A program made the position numbers and the translations under genes. The notes under the pieces were generated by a model, which saw only the letters and a program-made list of their open reading frames with translations, ran no database searches and was not told the origin of the DNA. A stretch of 64,000 bases of DNA from Bacteroides sp. Its GTDB lineage: Bacteria > Bacteroidota > Bacteroidia > Bacteroidales > Muribaculaceae. Shown here piece by piece: positions 49,769 through 59,839 of the stretch. The DNA lies in the NCBI GenBank assembly GCA_014801535.1, contig JAAVEA010000020.1, forward strand, positions 34,758 through 98,757, given 5' to 3'. The stretch's first letter is position 1; each line of letters begins with the position of its first letter.

Positions 49769-50332
49769 TTAAATCTCCTCTTTTTCAAGATATTGCGTCA
49801 CTTTTTTCACTGCATGGTGATAAGAGGCCTTCAATGCTCCCACCGATGTGCCGAGCACTTCCGACATATCTTCATATTTCATCTCATCATAATAGCGCAT
49901 ATTGAATACAAGACGCTGTTTTTCTGGCAGCGTAAGTATAGCCTCCTGAAGTTTCTTCTGAACATCGTCACCGTTGAAATATTCATCAGCCTCAAGCGAG
50001 TTTAGAAGGAAAGAATCATCACCGTCCGCCGATACATTATTACGGTTCCGTTCTTTATTGAGGAAATTGATGGTTTCGTTGACAGCTATCTTATATAACC
50101 AGGTGGAAAGTTTCGCATCTCCCCTGAAATTATGAAGATTATTCCATGCCTTCAGGAAACAGTTCTGAAGGAGATCGTTTGCATCATCATGATTCAAAAC
50201 CATCTTGCGTATCTGCCAGTAGATCTGTTCTCCGTATGTACGCATAAGGCTATCGAAACCTTCCTTGGCGGTGCGGGGATTCTGCAGATCTTTCACAAGC
50301 TGCTTCTCATCTATGGGTGGAACGTAACTCAT
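49769..50332 (-). CDS. RNA polymerase sigma factor, ECF (sigma-70 family)
   Basis: DANDLLQNCFLKAWNNLHNFRGDAKLSTWLYKIAVNETINFLNKE; LPEKQRLVFNMRYYDEMKYEDMSEVLGTSVGALKASYHHAVKK. Confidence 0.94.
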   Translation of the reverse strand: MSYVPPIDEKQLVKDLQNPRTAKEGFDSLMRTYGEQIYWQIRKMVLNHDDANDLLQNCFLKAWNNLHNFRGDAKLSTWLYKIAVNETINFLNKERNRNNVSADGDDSFLLNSLEADEYFNGDDVQKKLQEAILTLPEKQRLVFNMRYYDEMKYEDMSEVLGTSVGALKASYHHAVKKVTQYLEKEEI

Positions 50333-50388
50333 CTGTGTTTAGTGGATGGATTCTTAAAGACTACTTATTCTACAAAATTAATAAAAAA

Positions 50389-50408
50389 GTCGGGAGTGAG
50401 CTCCCGAC
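50389..50408 (-). terminator. Intrinsic terminator downstream of dnaJ
   Basis: GTCGGGAG-TGAG-CTCCCGAC, minus-strand TTTTTTATTAA tail. Confidence 0.8.
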
Positions 50409-50450
50409 CTTCTAACTTTTTACTTTTCTTAACTATATGTTGCTATCACA

Positions 50451-51656
50451 TCATACGCCTCTGTTCTCCTTATTGAAAATATGACGCAGACGTGAGAATA
50501 TGCGTTGTGAAGTAGTCTTATCAGGAACAATGTTGGGATTATCCTTCAGGCTCTCTATTGCAGCGCGTTCGGTATCATTGAGATTTTCGGGCATGTAAAC
50601 CATAACATTTACCAGGAGGTCGCCTTTCGCAGTGCTCTGGAACTTAGGAAGACCCTTGCCACGCAGACGCAACACTTTGCCGGGTTGCGTTCCCGGGGCA
50701 ATCTTCACTCTCGCCTTCCCTTCCACCATAGGCACTTCGGCGGAGCCGCCGAGAACTGCTGTAGGGATATCAAGCATCAGATTGTAGATAAGGTCGTCTC
50801 CCTCACGAATCAGTTCAGCATCTTTCTCTTCCTGAATCTTAATAAGAAGATCGCCATTCACACCACCGTGACGCGGTGCGTTACCCTGACCGCGCATGGT
50901 GAGAACCATTCCATCTTCCACACCGGCAGGAATGTGGAACTCTACGATCTCATCTTTCTTCTCAACTCCGGTGCCACCGCAATATGTACATGGTTCGGAA
51001 ATGATCTTACCCTCTCCGTTACATTCAGGACAAACCGTAGTGCTTCTCATGGCACCCATGAAAGTCTGCTGTACGGTCTCAACATAGCCCGACCCGTGGC
51101 AGCGCGGACATGTCTTGAACGCCGTGCCGTCTTTAGCACCGGTGCCGTTACAATGAGAGCAAGCAACCATCTTGGGTATTTTCAGCTTCTTAGTCACACC
51201 GTTCATAATATCTTTGAGTGTAACCTTAACCGTGATACGCAGATCTGTACCCTTGTTTACGTGCTGACGCGGACGTGAGCTTCCACCTCCGAAGTGGCTG
51301 CTGAATCCTCCACCACCCATATCACCGAAAATGTCTCCGAAGTGGGCGAATATATCTTCCATCGACATACCGCCGCCGTAGCCGCCGTAACTTCCGCCGC
51401 CACCGCCGAAGCTTTGTCCCATATTATGGCCGAACTGGTCGTAACGTGCCCGTTTATCGGCATCGCTGAGCACATCATATGCTTCCGCAGCCTCCTTGAA
51501 TTTCTCTTCAGCGGCCTTTCTCTCATCCTCCGAACTCTGAGCGAATTTATCCGGATGGTATTTTATGGCCATCTTACGATAAGCCTTTTTTATTTCATCG
51601 GCTGTGGCGCCTTTATCGACACCAAGCACTTCATAGTAATCTCTTTTCTCTGCCAT
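50451..51656 (-). CDS. dnaJ: Chaperone protein DnaJ
   Basis: J domain [32 protein letters not shown]-rich linker, CxxCxGxG zinc-finger repeats. Confidence 0.97.
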   Translation of the reverse strand: MAEKRDYYEVLGVDKGATADEIKKAYRKMAIKYHPDKFAQSSEDERKAAEEKFKEAAEAYDVLSDADKRARYDQFGHNMGQSFGGGGGSYGGYGGGMSMEDIFAHFGDIFGDMGGGGFSSHFGGGSSRPRQHVNKGTDLRITVKVTLKDIMNGVTKKLKIPKMVACSHCNGTGAKDGTAFKTCPRCHGSGYVETVQQTFMGAMRSTTVCPECNGEGKIISEPCTYCGGTGVEKKDEIVEFHIPAGVEDGMVLTMRGQGNAPRHGGVNGDLLIKIQEEKDAELIREGDDLIYNLMLDIPTAVLGGSAEVPMVEGKARVKIAPGTQPGKVLRLRGKGLPKFQSTAKGDLLVNVMVYMPENLNDTERAAIESLKDNPNIVPDKTTSQRIFSRLRHIFNKENRGV

Positions 51657-51684
51657 AACTCTGCTTTTATTTACGACCTATCGT

Positions 51685-52266
51685 TTACTGACCCACAACC
51701 ACTTTGGCATGACGGAGCACCTTGTCGTTTATAGTGTAACCTTTCTCGACAGTATCGAGTATCTTACCTTTAAGATTTTCATCAGGAACAGGCACGGCAG
51801 AAATAGCTTCATGGCGATCAGCGTCAAAATCTTTCTCTTCAGGATCCATCTCCTTCACACCATTCTGCTCCATATATTTCTTGAGCTTCTTATATATCAG
51901 CTCCATCCCTTCACGTACAGAGGATGCATCCTCACTGTCTTCCGTGGCTTTAAGCGCCCGCTCGAAATCATCTACAATAGGGAGCAGACCCTTGAAGGCA
52001 GATTCACCTGCATTACGTATTAGTTCTGATTTCTCTTTTAATGTGCGCTTGCGGAAATTGTCAAACTCTGCCATGAGAAAAAGATACTCTTTTTTCTCTT
52101 TGGCAACCTCTTCCTTGAGTTTCGCTACTTCATCTTCCGCTTCAACCGCACCTTCCGCCACAACCTCCTCCGCAGTCTGATCTTCTGCAGGAGTGCTGTT
52201 GACATCATCTACCACAACAGCCTCGGGCGACTGCTGCTCGTTATCTTTATTCTGAATATCTTCCAT
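51685..52266 (-). CDS. grpE: Nucleotide exchange factor GrpE
   Basis: FLMAEFDNFRKRTLKEKSELI, LLPIVDDFERALKA, EKGYTINDKVLRHAKVVVGQ. Confidence 0.95.
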   Translation of the reverse strand: MEDIQNKDNEQQSPEAVVVDDVNSTPAEDQTAEEVVAEGAVEAEDEVAKLKEEVAKEKKEYLFLMAEFDNFRKRTLKEKSELIRNAGESAFKGLLPIVDDFERALKATEDSEDASSVREGMELIYKKLKKYMEQNGVKEMDPEEKDFDADRHEAISAVPVPDENLKGKILDTVEKGYTINDKVLRHAKVVVGQ

Positions 52267-52409
52267 AGTCTTTTTATAGTTATTTTACGGTCGAGACCCG
52301 AAGAGCAACAACCATATAAATTTATATCAAATTCTTTGCCAAAAAATGTTAATTGAGCCACAAAGAATAATCTTTATAATAAAATACTCTTGAACATTCG
52401 TGGCCATCT

Positions 52410-53324
52410 TTACATTTTTAACAAATAACTCCCCTCTATGGTTGCATCATTTTTAAAATGAGACTGTCCTTGCAAAGCCTGAGCCTTATCGTTAAAAATT
52501 CCGAACACGCTGCTGCCGCTTCCGCTCATTGATGCATACATGGCTCCCGAATCATACAGACGTTGTTTTATCTCCCCGATTTCAGGATATAGAGGAAAGA
52601 TGGAAGTTTCAAAATCATTCCTTATATAATCTTTCCACTGTTCTATCGGCAAGCCGACTATGCGTCTCAGATCAAACTCAGGCTCTTTAGGAGTAACACC
52701 TGAAAATGCTTCTTTTGTCGATACATATATCCTCGGTTTTACCACAACGAGCCAAAAGCCTGATAGATCAAGTGGAATCTCTTCAAGTCTTTCTCCAATT
52801 CCCTCCGCATAGGCCGCTCGGTTGAGTATAAAGAACGGGCAATCCGCTCCTAACTTAAGGGCCAGCTCATATAGGCTCTCATCCGTAATCTTATTTTCCG
52901 CGTTATACCTGTTATGAAGATCGGCAAGAAGTCTGAGTGTAAATGAAGCATCTGCGCTGCCGCCACCCATTCCTGCACCATCGGGCAGATGCTTTTCAAG
53001 CATTATCGAGAATTCAGAAAAGTCGGCGCCCGTATGTTCGCAGAACAGTGAAGCGGCTTTATACACAAGGTTTTTTTCGGGTGCACAATCAATTTTTCGC
53101 CCGGTGAAGACCATGAAGGGGATTCCTCCCTTTTTTTTATCTTCATTTCTACTCCCTTCCGCTTCTGCTATTTCGAGTATATCGCAAAAGGATACCGGAT
53201 TCTCGGCAGTTCCGGCATATAATCCTACCGGATAGAAAACGGTTTGCAGATCATGATAACCGTCGCTACGTTTTCTCACGATCTGCAAACCTAAATTTAT
53301 CTTCGCGTTTACAAAACTTATCAT
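52410..53324 (-). CDS. ispE: 4-diphosphocytidyl-2-C-methyl-D-erythritol kinase
   Basis: NAKINLGLQIVRKRSDGYHDLQTVFYP, HLPDGAGMGGGSADASFTLRLL, MYASMSGSGSSVFGIF. Confidence 0.95.
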   Translation of the reverse strand: MISFVNAKINLGLQIVRKRSDGYHDLQTVFYPVGLYAGTAENPVSFCDILEIAEAEGSRNEDKKKGGIPFMVFTGRKIDCAPEKNLVYKAASLFCEHTGADFSEFSIMLEKHLPDGAGMGGGSADASFTLRLLADLHNRYNAENKITDESLYELALKLGADCPFFILNRAAYAEGIGERLEEIPLDLSGFWLVVVKPRIYVSTKEAFSGVTPKEPEFDLRRIVGLPIEQWKDYIRNDFETSIFPLYPEIGEIKQRLYDSGAMYASMSGSGSSVFGIFNDKAQALQGQSHFKNDATIEGSYLLKM

Positions 53325-53361
53325 ATTCTCACCCTTCTAATAACCTCATAACCCAATAATC

Positions 53362-54216
53362 TCACTTGGCCAGACGCAGCCATCGCCACCCGTATGTGCG
53401 TTTTGCATTTCGCTTAAGGTAGCGGTCGAAAGTATCTTTCTCTTCCACCACCATCCCCTTCTCCGTAGAAGGATGGATGAAATGCAAACCGTCATCGCGT
53501 TTTCTTATGAAACCGATCTCCAGAGCATCTGTTATAGGATCGGATGTGAGAAGAACCACTATATCCCCGTCACGCATATCTGCCATCACATCTTTATGCG
53601 AGGCCTGCTCGCGTTTCAGATGAGGCACCTTGTGAGTCCTGAATCCCATTTCAACCATTTTTTGGTCCTCAAACACAGCGGAATCAGTTAGTGCTGCATA
53701 TTGGTCACGGGAGCGCGTTACTTTCTCAAGCGATTTAGTACGGAAATTATCGGAATAGCTTTCAGTAAGTTCCTTTACAATATTTCTCGATTTGTTATCT
53801 ACTGTCCAGTCGGAAAAATAAAGCATTCTGCTTGGGAATCCCTTATCTTCACCCCTGCGGTAAGACACATTCTCGAGTTCCCTTTCAAATTCATTTACTC
53901 TTTTATGCCCGGGCGATGTCGACAGACGAGCTATAGCGGTCACTTCATTTAGAAAAGAGAGGTCGTCGAAGGCATCTACCCTTACATTAAGATGGCCGGT
54001 AGAATCTTTCCTGGTCACCTCCTCATAAGGAACACCTATAAATGATTCCGCTATTTTCCCGGCAATCTCTCCCGGATCTCCCCCCGGTGAGAAATTCTCT
54101 CTGATCAACGACATAACCCTTGACGTGTCGCTTTCGCAATGATACCGGGCAGCATATCCAATGGCATTGCAGGCACCGGTAAGCAGCAATGCCATTGTCA
54201 AAATAATATTTCTCAT
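53362..54216 (-). CDS. DUF1460 (NlpC/P60-like amidase fold) family protein, catalytic residues apparently substituted
   Basis: ESFIGVPYEEVTRKDSTGHLNVRVDAFDDLSFLNEVTAIAR aligns by eye to DUF1460 '..VNLRAFDCTTFVE..'; DGLHFIHPSTEKGMVVEE retained. Confidence 0.75.
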   Translation of the reverse strand: MRNIILTMALLLTGACNAIGYAARYHCESDTSRVMSLIRENFSPGGDPGEIAGKIAESFIGVPYEEVTRKDSTGHLNVRVDAFDDLSFLNEVTAIARLSTSPGHKRVNEFERELENVSYRRGEDKGFPSRMLYFSDWTVDNKSRNIVKELTESYSDNFRTKSLEKVTRSRDQYAALTDSAVFEDQKMVEMGFRTHKVPHLKREQASHKDVMADMRDGDIVVLLTSDPITDALEIGFIRKRDDGLHFIHPSTEKGMVVEEKDTFDRYLKRNAKRTYGWRWLRLAK

Positions 54217-54271
54217 TTTACTTTCCTCTTTAAAATTCCGAATGCAGTTTTAAACAACTAACTACTGATTC

Positions 54272-57043
54272 TCAATAGCCTGATTCCTGACCTTTTCTTT
54301 CCATCGGAATCCCCTCTTTCATCCATTTAGGCATAGGATCTCCTTTCAGATAATGATCGAAAAACTGTTGCAGACGCACCGTTATATCTTTGCGGTTTTT
54401 TCGCTGCTTTATATTATGGGCTTCTCCATTATATTGAAGCATCCACACAGGCTTCTGAAGTCGGCGCAAAGCCATGAACATCTCGATTCCCTGATACCAA
54501 GGCACTGCTCCGTCGCCGTCATTATGCATTATCAATAGTGGTGTCTTTACCTTGTCGGCATGAAATACGGGGGAGTTGTAGATATAAAGCTCCGGAGCTT
54601 CCCAAAGATTACGCCCGATCCTGCTCTGACCCACTTCATACTGCGCTTGTCTTGAATCACCCGACTCCCAGCGTATCCCGCCGAATGCAGATGTCATATT
54701 TGAAACCGGTGCACCCGAGCCTGCACAGGCAAACATATCGGTGCGTGTAACAAGATATGCTGTCTGATAGCCACCCCAGCTCTGCCCGTCGATTCCGATA
54801 CGCTCTTTGTCAATCCAGGGATAGCGGCGGCACATCTCCTCAGCTCCTGAACACACATAATTATAGCAGCTTTCACCGGGAATTCCGGAGGTGTAATGAA
54901 TATCGGGAACGAAAATCACATAGCCGCGGCTCACATAGAAAGGATAATTCACCCAGCTCCATGAAGGTTCCATTGTGAAGTGGGAATAAAGCTCTTCCGA
55001 TCCGGTTTCATAAAAAACGCAAAGCATCGGATATTTCTTCTCCGGGTCGATATCGTCCGGAACATAAAGCACGCCTTCCGATTCCTTGCCGTCGTATGCT
55101 GTCCATTTAACAAGGCGGGCAGTTCCCCAGCGGTAATCTTTCATCTGCGGATTTGCATCACTGAGTCTTCGGGCATTTAAAAATCTGATTCCATCGCTCA
55201 GCCAGATGTCGGGAGAAGTAGAGAAATTGGCTCTCTGCCAACTGTAGACTGGCACATTTTTCGCTTTCTGAATCTGTGTGTAGGAATATTCATTGAGCAT
55301 ATCGATGGCCGGCTTCGCACCCTTTGGAGAATATTTGAGCGTGGCAAGACCATTATATTTGTCATTATAGTCAAACACATCAAGAAGCATCTCCTTGCGG
55401 GGTGTAACATACCTCTCATCCTTATCCGTATTATGATAACGGAACTTCAATCCTCTTTTCCTTCCTTCGCCGGCAGTTATGCACACCGGTTCACGGATCC
55501 CTTCCGGGTCAAGAGCCCATATATCATATTTGTCATATACAAGCAACTCTTTATCTTCCTCGCTCCAGAATGGAGTTCCATAAGCCATGGAGGGACAAGG
55601 ATGGTCATCATTTTCATCCCAGACGGCAACTGGCATCTTTTCCGAAGCCTTCACCACTTTCCCTGTGGCAAGATTGGCCGTATAATAGTGCTTATCCATA
55701 AACCATACGGCATATTTGTCGCATGGAGAAAGCGAGCCGTCATCTACATAACATTTTCCGATTGCACTCAGAGAGCCGTCGCGCAGATTCTTTACTTTCA
55801 TCTCCTGATTGGCGAAATAATTCCACTGCTGTGAGATCATCTCCTCTGTCGGATCAAGAATAAGAACATAATCGCCGTCCCATCTATCGGGTTCTTTCAC
55901 TTCAGCGAACCGATTATCGGTGACCAGAGTGGCTGAACCGGTTGCAAGATCTATCACCACCGGGAAATTACGGGCGATTGTCTCTTCAAGGCGATACTTT
56001 TCCTGAGGGGGTGTATATGGTGAATCCCAACGCCATATGTCGAGTTCGGCCGTTTCAAATTCATATCGGGTCGTATCGTCAGGAGCGATAATAGGAGCCA
56101 CACCGCCTATAAGACGTTTCCCGTTATGTGAGAAAACAGGTTCGGTATATTGATTCGGCAGAAGTTCACGGCCTGAGGAATCCTTAAAATTCAATGCATA
56201 TTCCACAGGGGTCTTCATCGGACGGCTGAGGTCGGCACAATACACGGCAGCTCTTTTAGTACCGGTTTTAGTGGTGTCGGCTGATGCTGTATAGGCCAGT
56301 TTGCAGCCGGATTCATCAAACACAGGTGTTGAATAGAAATTCTTATCCCGGTCAAGTAGCACGAATGAAGTATCGGAAAGAAACATCACTCCCACCCCGT
56401 CGGTCGAGACGGAATCTTTCTCCTGTTTCTTCATGTTTAAGGCGAGTCTGCTTCCATCCTTGCTGAAACGGTAGCCTTCCACCCATTTCATCACCTTCTC
56501 CTTCCTACTTCCAAGATTACGTATCACCAGAGGGTGTCCCGATTTCTTGTCTTTAAGTGCTTCCGCTGAGATATAGGCTGTGTCGCAACTTGTATAAGCT
56601 ATCCATTCCCCGCCATTCTCTCCGAGATTGAAAGCTGTTACTCTCGGAATACGCTCAACACTCATGTCGGAGAAATTCACTATCGCCATTGAATCCTGAG
56701 GCATTTCAAATCCTTCCAGTCCTTTTTTCTTAGCCTCACGGGTCTGGGAGTAAAGCGGTTTGATGAGAGCCACTCCCCATTTGCCGTCGCTTGTGAACGA
56801 TGGCTTATACCCTCTTTCAATCTCAATACGCTTATCACCTTTGGTTGAATAGAATGTCAGCATCCCGTCACCTTCCTGAGGATTGACAGAATATGCACCC
56901 CATCTGCCGTCTTTTGAAAACGGATGATTCACAACCGTTTTCCAATTATCAAAGGAACTGTGGTCGAGAATTTTTTTCTCACCCACAGCTCCAGTTGTGC
57001 ATACGGCCACCACAAGGGTATATAGAAGTCCTCTTTTATTCAC
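54272..57043 (-). CDS. S9 family peptidase (prolyl oligopeptidase-like)
   Basis: IGIDGQSWGGYQTAYLVT (GxSxGG), MHNDGDGAVPWYQGIEMFMALRRL, GEAHNIKQRKN. Confidence 0.93.
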   Translation of the reverse strand: MNKRGLLYTLVVAVCTTGAVGEKKILDHSSFDNWKTVVNHPFSKDGRWGAYSVNPQEGDGMLTFYSTKGDKRIEIERGYKPSFTSDGKWGVALIKPLYSQTREAKKKGLEGFEMPQDSMAIVNFSDMSVERIPRVTAFNLGENGGEWIAYTSCDTAYISAEALKDKKSGHPLVIRNLGSRKEKVMKWVEGYRFSKDGSRLALNMKKQEKDSVSTDGVGVMFLSDTSFVLLDRDKNFYSTPVFDESGCKLAYTASADTTKTGTKRAAVYCADLSRPMKTPVEYALNFKDSSGRELLPNQYTEPVFSHNGKRLIGGVAPIIAPDDTTRYEFETAELDIWRWDSPYTPPQEKYRLEETIARNFPVVIDLATGSATLVTDNRFAEVKEPDRWDGDYVLILDPTEEMISQQWNYFANQEMKVKNLRDGSLSAIGKCYVDDGSLSPCDKYAVWFMDKHYYTANLATGKVVKASEKMPVAVWDENDDHPCPSMAYGTPFWSEEDKELLVYDKYDIWALDPEGIREPVCITAGEGRKRGLKFRYHNTDKDERYVTPRKEMLLDVFDYNDKYNGLATLKYSPKGAKPAIDMLNEYSYTQIQKAKNVPVYSWQRANFSTSPDIWLSDGIRFLNARRLSDANPQMKDYRWGTARLVKWTAYDGKESEGVLYVPDDIDPEKKYPMLCVFYETGSEELYSHFTMEPSWSWVNYPFYVSRGYVIFVPDIHYTSGIPGESCYNYVCSGAEEMCRRYPWIDKERIGIDGQSWGGYQTAYLVTRTDMFACAGSGAPVSNMTSAFGGIRWESGDSRQAQYEVGQSRIGRNLWEAPELYIYNSPVFHADKVKTPLLIMHNDGDGAVPWYQGIEMFMALRRLQKPVWMLQYNGEAHNIKQRKNRKDITVRLQQFFDHYLKGDPMPKWMKEGIPMERKGQESGY

Positions 57044-57097
57044 AGCTTCTGTTGATTTTATGACCGGTTTCGTTTTTTTTGATTAACGCAAATTAAA

Positions 57098-58303
57098 TCA
57101 GCTTTTCTTAAGTATATGCCCCATTCTTTCTTTCTTAGTGTGCATATACCTGGCGTTATATTTGTTCGGTTCTACCTCAAGAGGCACATTCTCCGTAATT
57201 TCTATTCCATATCCTTCAAGCCCGATACGCTTCACCGGATTATTGCTCATGAGTCGCATTTTCTGAATACCGAGTGAATGAAGAATATTTGCTCCCACAC
57301 CATAATCTCGTTCGTCGGCCTTATGACCGAGATGAAGATTTGCGTCTACAGTGTCGTAACCGTTCTCCTGAAGCTTGTATGCTCTGATCTTATCCATCAG
57401 ACCGATGCCTCGACCCTCCTGATTAAGGTAAATCACCGCGCCTCTGCCCTCTTTTTCTATGGCTTGCATGGCAAGATGGAGCTGCTCGCCGCATTCGCAT
57501 CTCATGGAACCGAATATATCACCAGTCATGCAAGAAGAATGAACTCTCACAAGCACCGGCTCGCCGTCAGAAACGTCTCCTTTGATAAGAGCGATATGTT
57601 CGAGCCCGTTATCTTTCTGACGGAACGGAATCAGACGGAAATGCCCGTAGGCTGTCGGAAGATCCACCTCTTCTCCACGTTCCACAAGAGTGTCGTTTTT
57701 CAACCGGTATTCTATCAGATCGCGGATACTTATTAGTTTCAGTCCCCATTCGTCGGCACGACGGCGAAGTTCCGGAAGACGCGCCATGCTTCCGTCATCG
57801 CTCATAATCTCCATTAGAGCTGCCGTGGGCTGGAGTCCGGCCAATCGCGCCATGTCAACACCGGCTTCTGTGTGTCCGGCTCTTTGAAGCACGCCTCTGT
57901 CCTGGGCATAAAGCGGATTAATATGGCCCGGACGACCGAACGTTGCGGGAGTAGAAGCCGGATCGGCAAGAGCACGGATTGTCGCTGCCCTGTCTTCTAT
58001 CGACACACCGGTGGAACATCCCTCGAGTTTGTCTACCGTGACAGTGAAAGGAGTGCCGAGAACCGAGGTGTTGTCATTCACCTGAGGTTCGAGTTCGAGT
58101 TCTTTGCATCGTGCCATCGTGATAGGTACACAAAGAACACCACGGGCATTCTTTAGCATAAAGTTTACATCTTCGGGAGTGATCTTTTCAGCTGCGATGA
58201 TAAGATCTCCCTCATTCTCGCGGTCTTCATCATCAACCACTATCACAAACTTACCGTTACGGAAGTCTTCCAATGCTTCCTCGATACTGTCCAACTTTAT
58301 CAT
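57098..58303 (-). CDS. ribBA: Bifunctional 3,4-dihydroxy-2-butanone-4-phosphate synthase / GTP cyclohydrolase II
   Basis: [88 protein letters not shown]. Confidence 0.96.
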   Translation of the reverse strand: MIKLDSIEEALEDFRNGKFVIVVDDEDRENEGDLIIAAEKITPEDVNFMLKNARGVLCVPITMARCKELELEPQVNDNTSVLGTPFTVTVDKLEGCSTGVSIEDRAATIRALADPASTPATFGRPGHINPLYAQDRGVLQRAGHTEAGVDMARLAGLQPTAALMEIMSDDGSMARLPELRRRADEWGLKLISIRDLIEYRLKNDTLVERGEEVDLPTAYGHFRLIPFRQKDNGLEHIALIKGDVSDGEPVLVRVHSSCMTGDIFGSMRCECGEQLHLAMQAIEKEGRGAVIYLNQEGRGIGLMDKIRAYKLQENGYDTVDANLHLGHKADERDYGVGANILHSLGIQKMRLMSNNPVKRIGLEGYGIEITENVPLEVEPNKYNARYMHTKKERMGHILKKS

Positions 58304-58335
58304 ATTTCTTTATTTTTCTCTGTTGACTGATGAAG

Positions 58336-58893
58336 CTACGCCTCATCATTTTCTGTTTCTTCTACTCTAAAAATGGAAAAATTGACACTTCCATATGTAA
58401 GATGCCGCGTGAATCCCGGAAGCCGGCTGAAATCATGGTTCCTGTTATGCTCCACTACCACAAGCGTGCCGGGGCGGCAAACCTTTGATTTCAATATAAG
58501 CGACGCAATCTCTCCGAAACGCGGATGATCATAAGGAGGATCGGCAAACACTATGTCGAAGCTCTCCTTTGCTCTTTCCAAAAACCGGAACACATCACCC
58601 TTGACGAGTTTCAACACCTTATCACCCAATTTCTCTTTTACGGAGCGTATAAAACCGGCCTGCACCTGAGCCTGCTCCACGGCTACTACTTCCGAACATC
58701 CACGGCTTACAAATTCCCAACTCACCGCCCCGGTGCCGGCGAAGAGATCAAGGGCTTTGGTTCCTTCGAGATCTTCCATATTCTCTATTATGTTGAATAT
58801 GTTTTCTCGTGCGAAATCAGTTGTAGGTCGTGCCGTGATATTCTTTGGCACATCAAATCTTCTCTTTCCGTATTTCCCTCTTATTATCCTCAT
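58336..58893 (-). CDS. rsmD: RsmD family RNA methyltransferase (16S rRNA m2G966-type)
   Basis: RIIRGKYGKRRFDVPKNITARPTTDFARENIFNI, ALDLFAGTGAVSWEFVSRG, VFADPPYDHPRF. Confidence 0.92.
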   Translation of the reverse strand: MRIIRGKYGKRRFDVPKNITARPTTDFARENIFNIIENMEDLEGTKALDLFAGTGAVSWEFVSRGCSEVVAVEQAQVQAGFIRSVKEKLGDKVLKLVKGDVFRFLERAKESFDIVFADPPYDHPRFGEIASLILKSKVCRPGTLVVVEHNRNHDFSRLPGFTRHLTYGSVNFSIFRVEETENDEA

Positions 58894-58903
58894 ATCAATT
58901 CAC

Positions 58904-59740
58904 TCATCTTCTTGCAATAACCAGCCCCACGCCCAGAGGGAGTTCGGATTTCGATACCGATGAGGGGAGCATGGTCAGCATAACATATTGAAGGTGTTCT
59001 CGAAGAACGCCCATGAGATCGTTTCTCACATCCCTCTTTCCCGACAACATTACCTGCGTGCCGTTAAGATCAAGCTTCCATATATCGCATATGTTGAAAA
59101 TCTGATATGCTATATCCATCTTGTCACGCCAGAAATGAGTAGCGGCAAGAAGCAGCTTCCTACCGTCAAATGCATAATAGTCGGCCTCGCCATCGCGTAT
59201 ATCCACATAAAGACGGGGAAGGTCGGCCACCTGATCTGCGAATCTTCTCACTGCAAGGGTCTGCTGACACCATGTTCTTGCGCCCGGGAGCGTGCGGCGG
59301 ATAAAGGCCTGAAGACCGGGAACAAGTGTATAAAGACAAAGTTTATCTTTATCCTCATCTATGAAAATATCCTCTTCGTCAGCTTTATAGACAAGGTTAT
59401 ATAGTTCTGTCTCATCGCGATAATCTGCCTCATCTCCATTTTTACCGTCAGGATCCACTTCCGTACGGGGAATCCATAAAGCACGTTCGGTGTTGATTAC
59501 TATTTCAGTTGAAAAATCATCGAGCAACTGCGGATGATCATATACCACAGTTTCTATACGCCGCAAGAGACTCTCGTCATCCCGCACCCAATTATCGGAG
59601 AAAAGCTTGATAAGAGGCTCCATAGGATCCTCTTCGTTTTTCAGGAAAGCCGACATACCTGTCCGGCTTATATATATTATAAGCCTCCACTCTGCAGTAT
59701 CGTCAATCCGCACAGCCCTGTATGTTGATGTATCTTCCAA
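58904..59740 (-). CDS. DUF3822 family protein
   Basis: 278-aa, Bacteroidetes-type sequence next to rsmD; FDGRKLLLAATHFW, DIAYQIFNICDIWKLD. Confidence 0.7.
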   Translation of the reverse strand: MEDTSTYRAVRIDDTAEWRLIIYISRTGMSAFLKNEEDPMEPLIKLFSDNWVRDDESLLRRIETVVYDHPQLLDDFSTEIVINTERALWIPRTEVDPDGKNGDEADYRDETELYNLVYKADEEDIFIDEDKDKLCLYTLVPGLQAFIRRTLPGARTWCQQTLAVRRFADQVADLPRLYVDIRDGEADYYAFDGRKLLLAATHFWRDKMDIAYQIFNICDIWKLDLNGTQVMLSGKRDVRNDLMGVLREHLQYVMLTMLPSSVSKSELPLGVGLVIARR

Positions 59741-59839
59741 TTTATATGTTATGTCTGTTTGTTTTAAGTTACAAATATACGCTTTTTTTTCTAATTCCTT
59801 ATAGCTACTCCCATATTATTTCTTGAAGTTGCTCAAACT

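Noticed and set aside
50685-51278. 197-aa plus-strand ORF antisense to dnaJ
   Set aside because: Overlaps an unambiguous DnaJ coding sequence; no homology features.
57043-58336. Possible FMN riboswitch near ribBA
   Set aside because: The upstream gap is only about 30 bp and lacks the conserved RFN-element core sequences.
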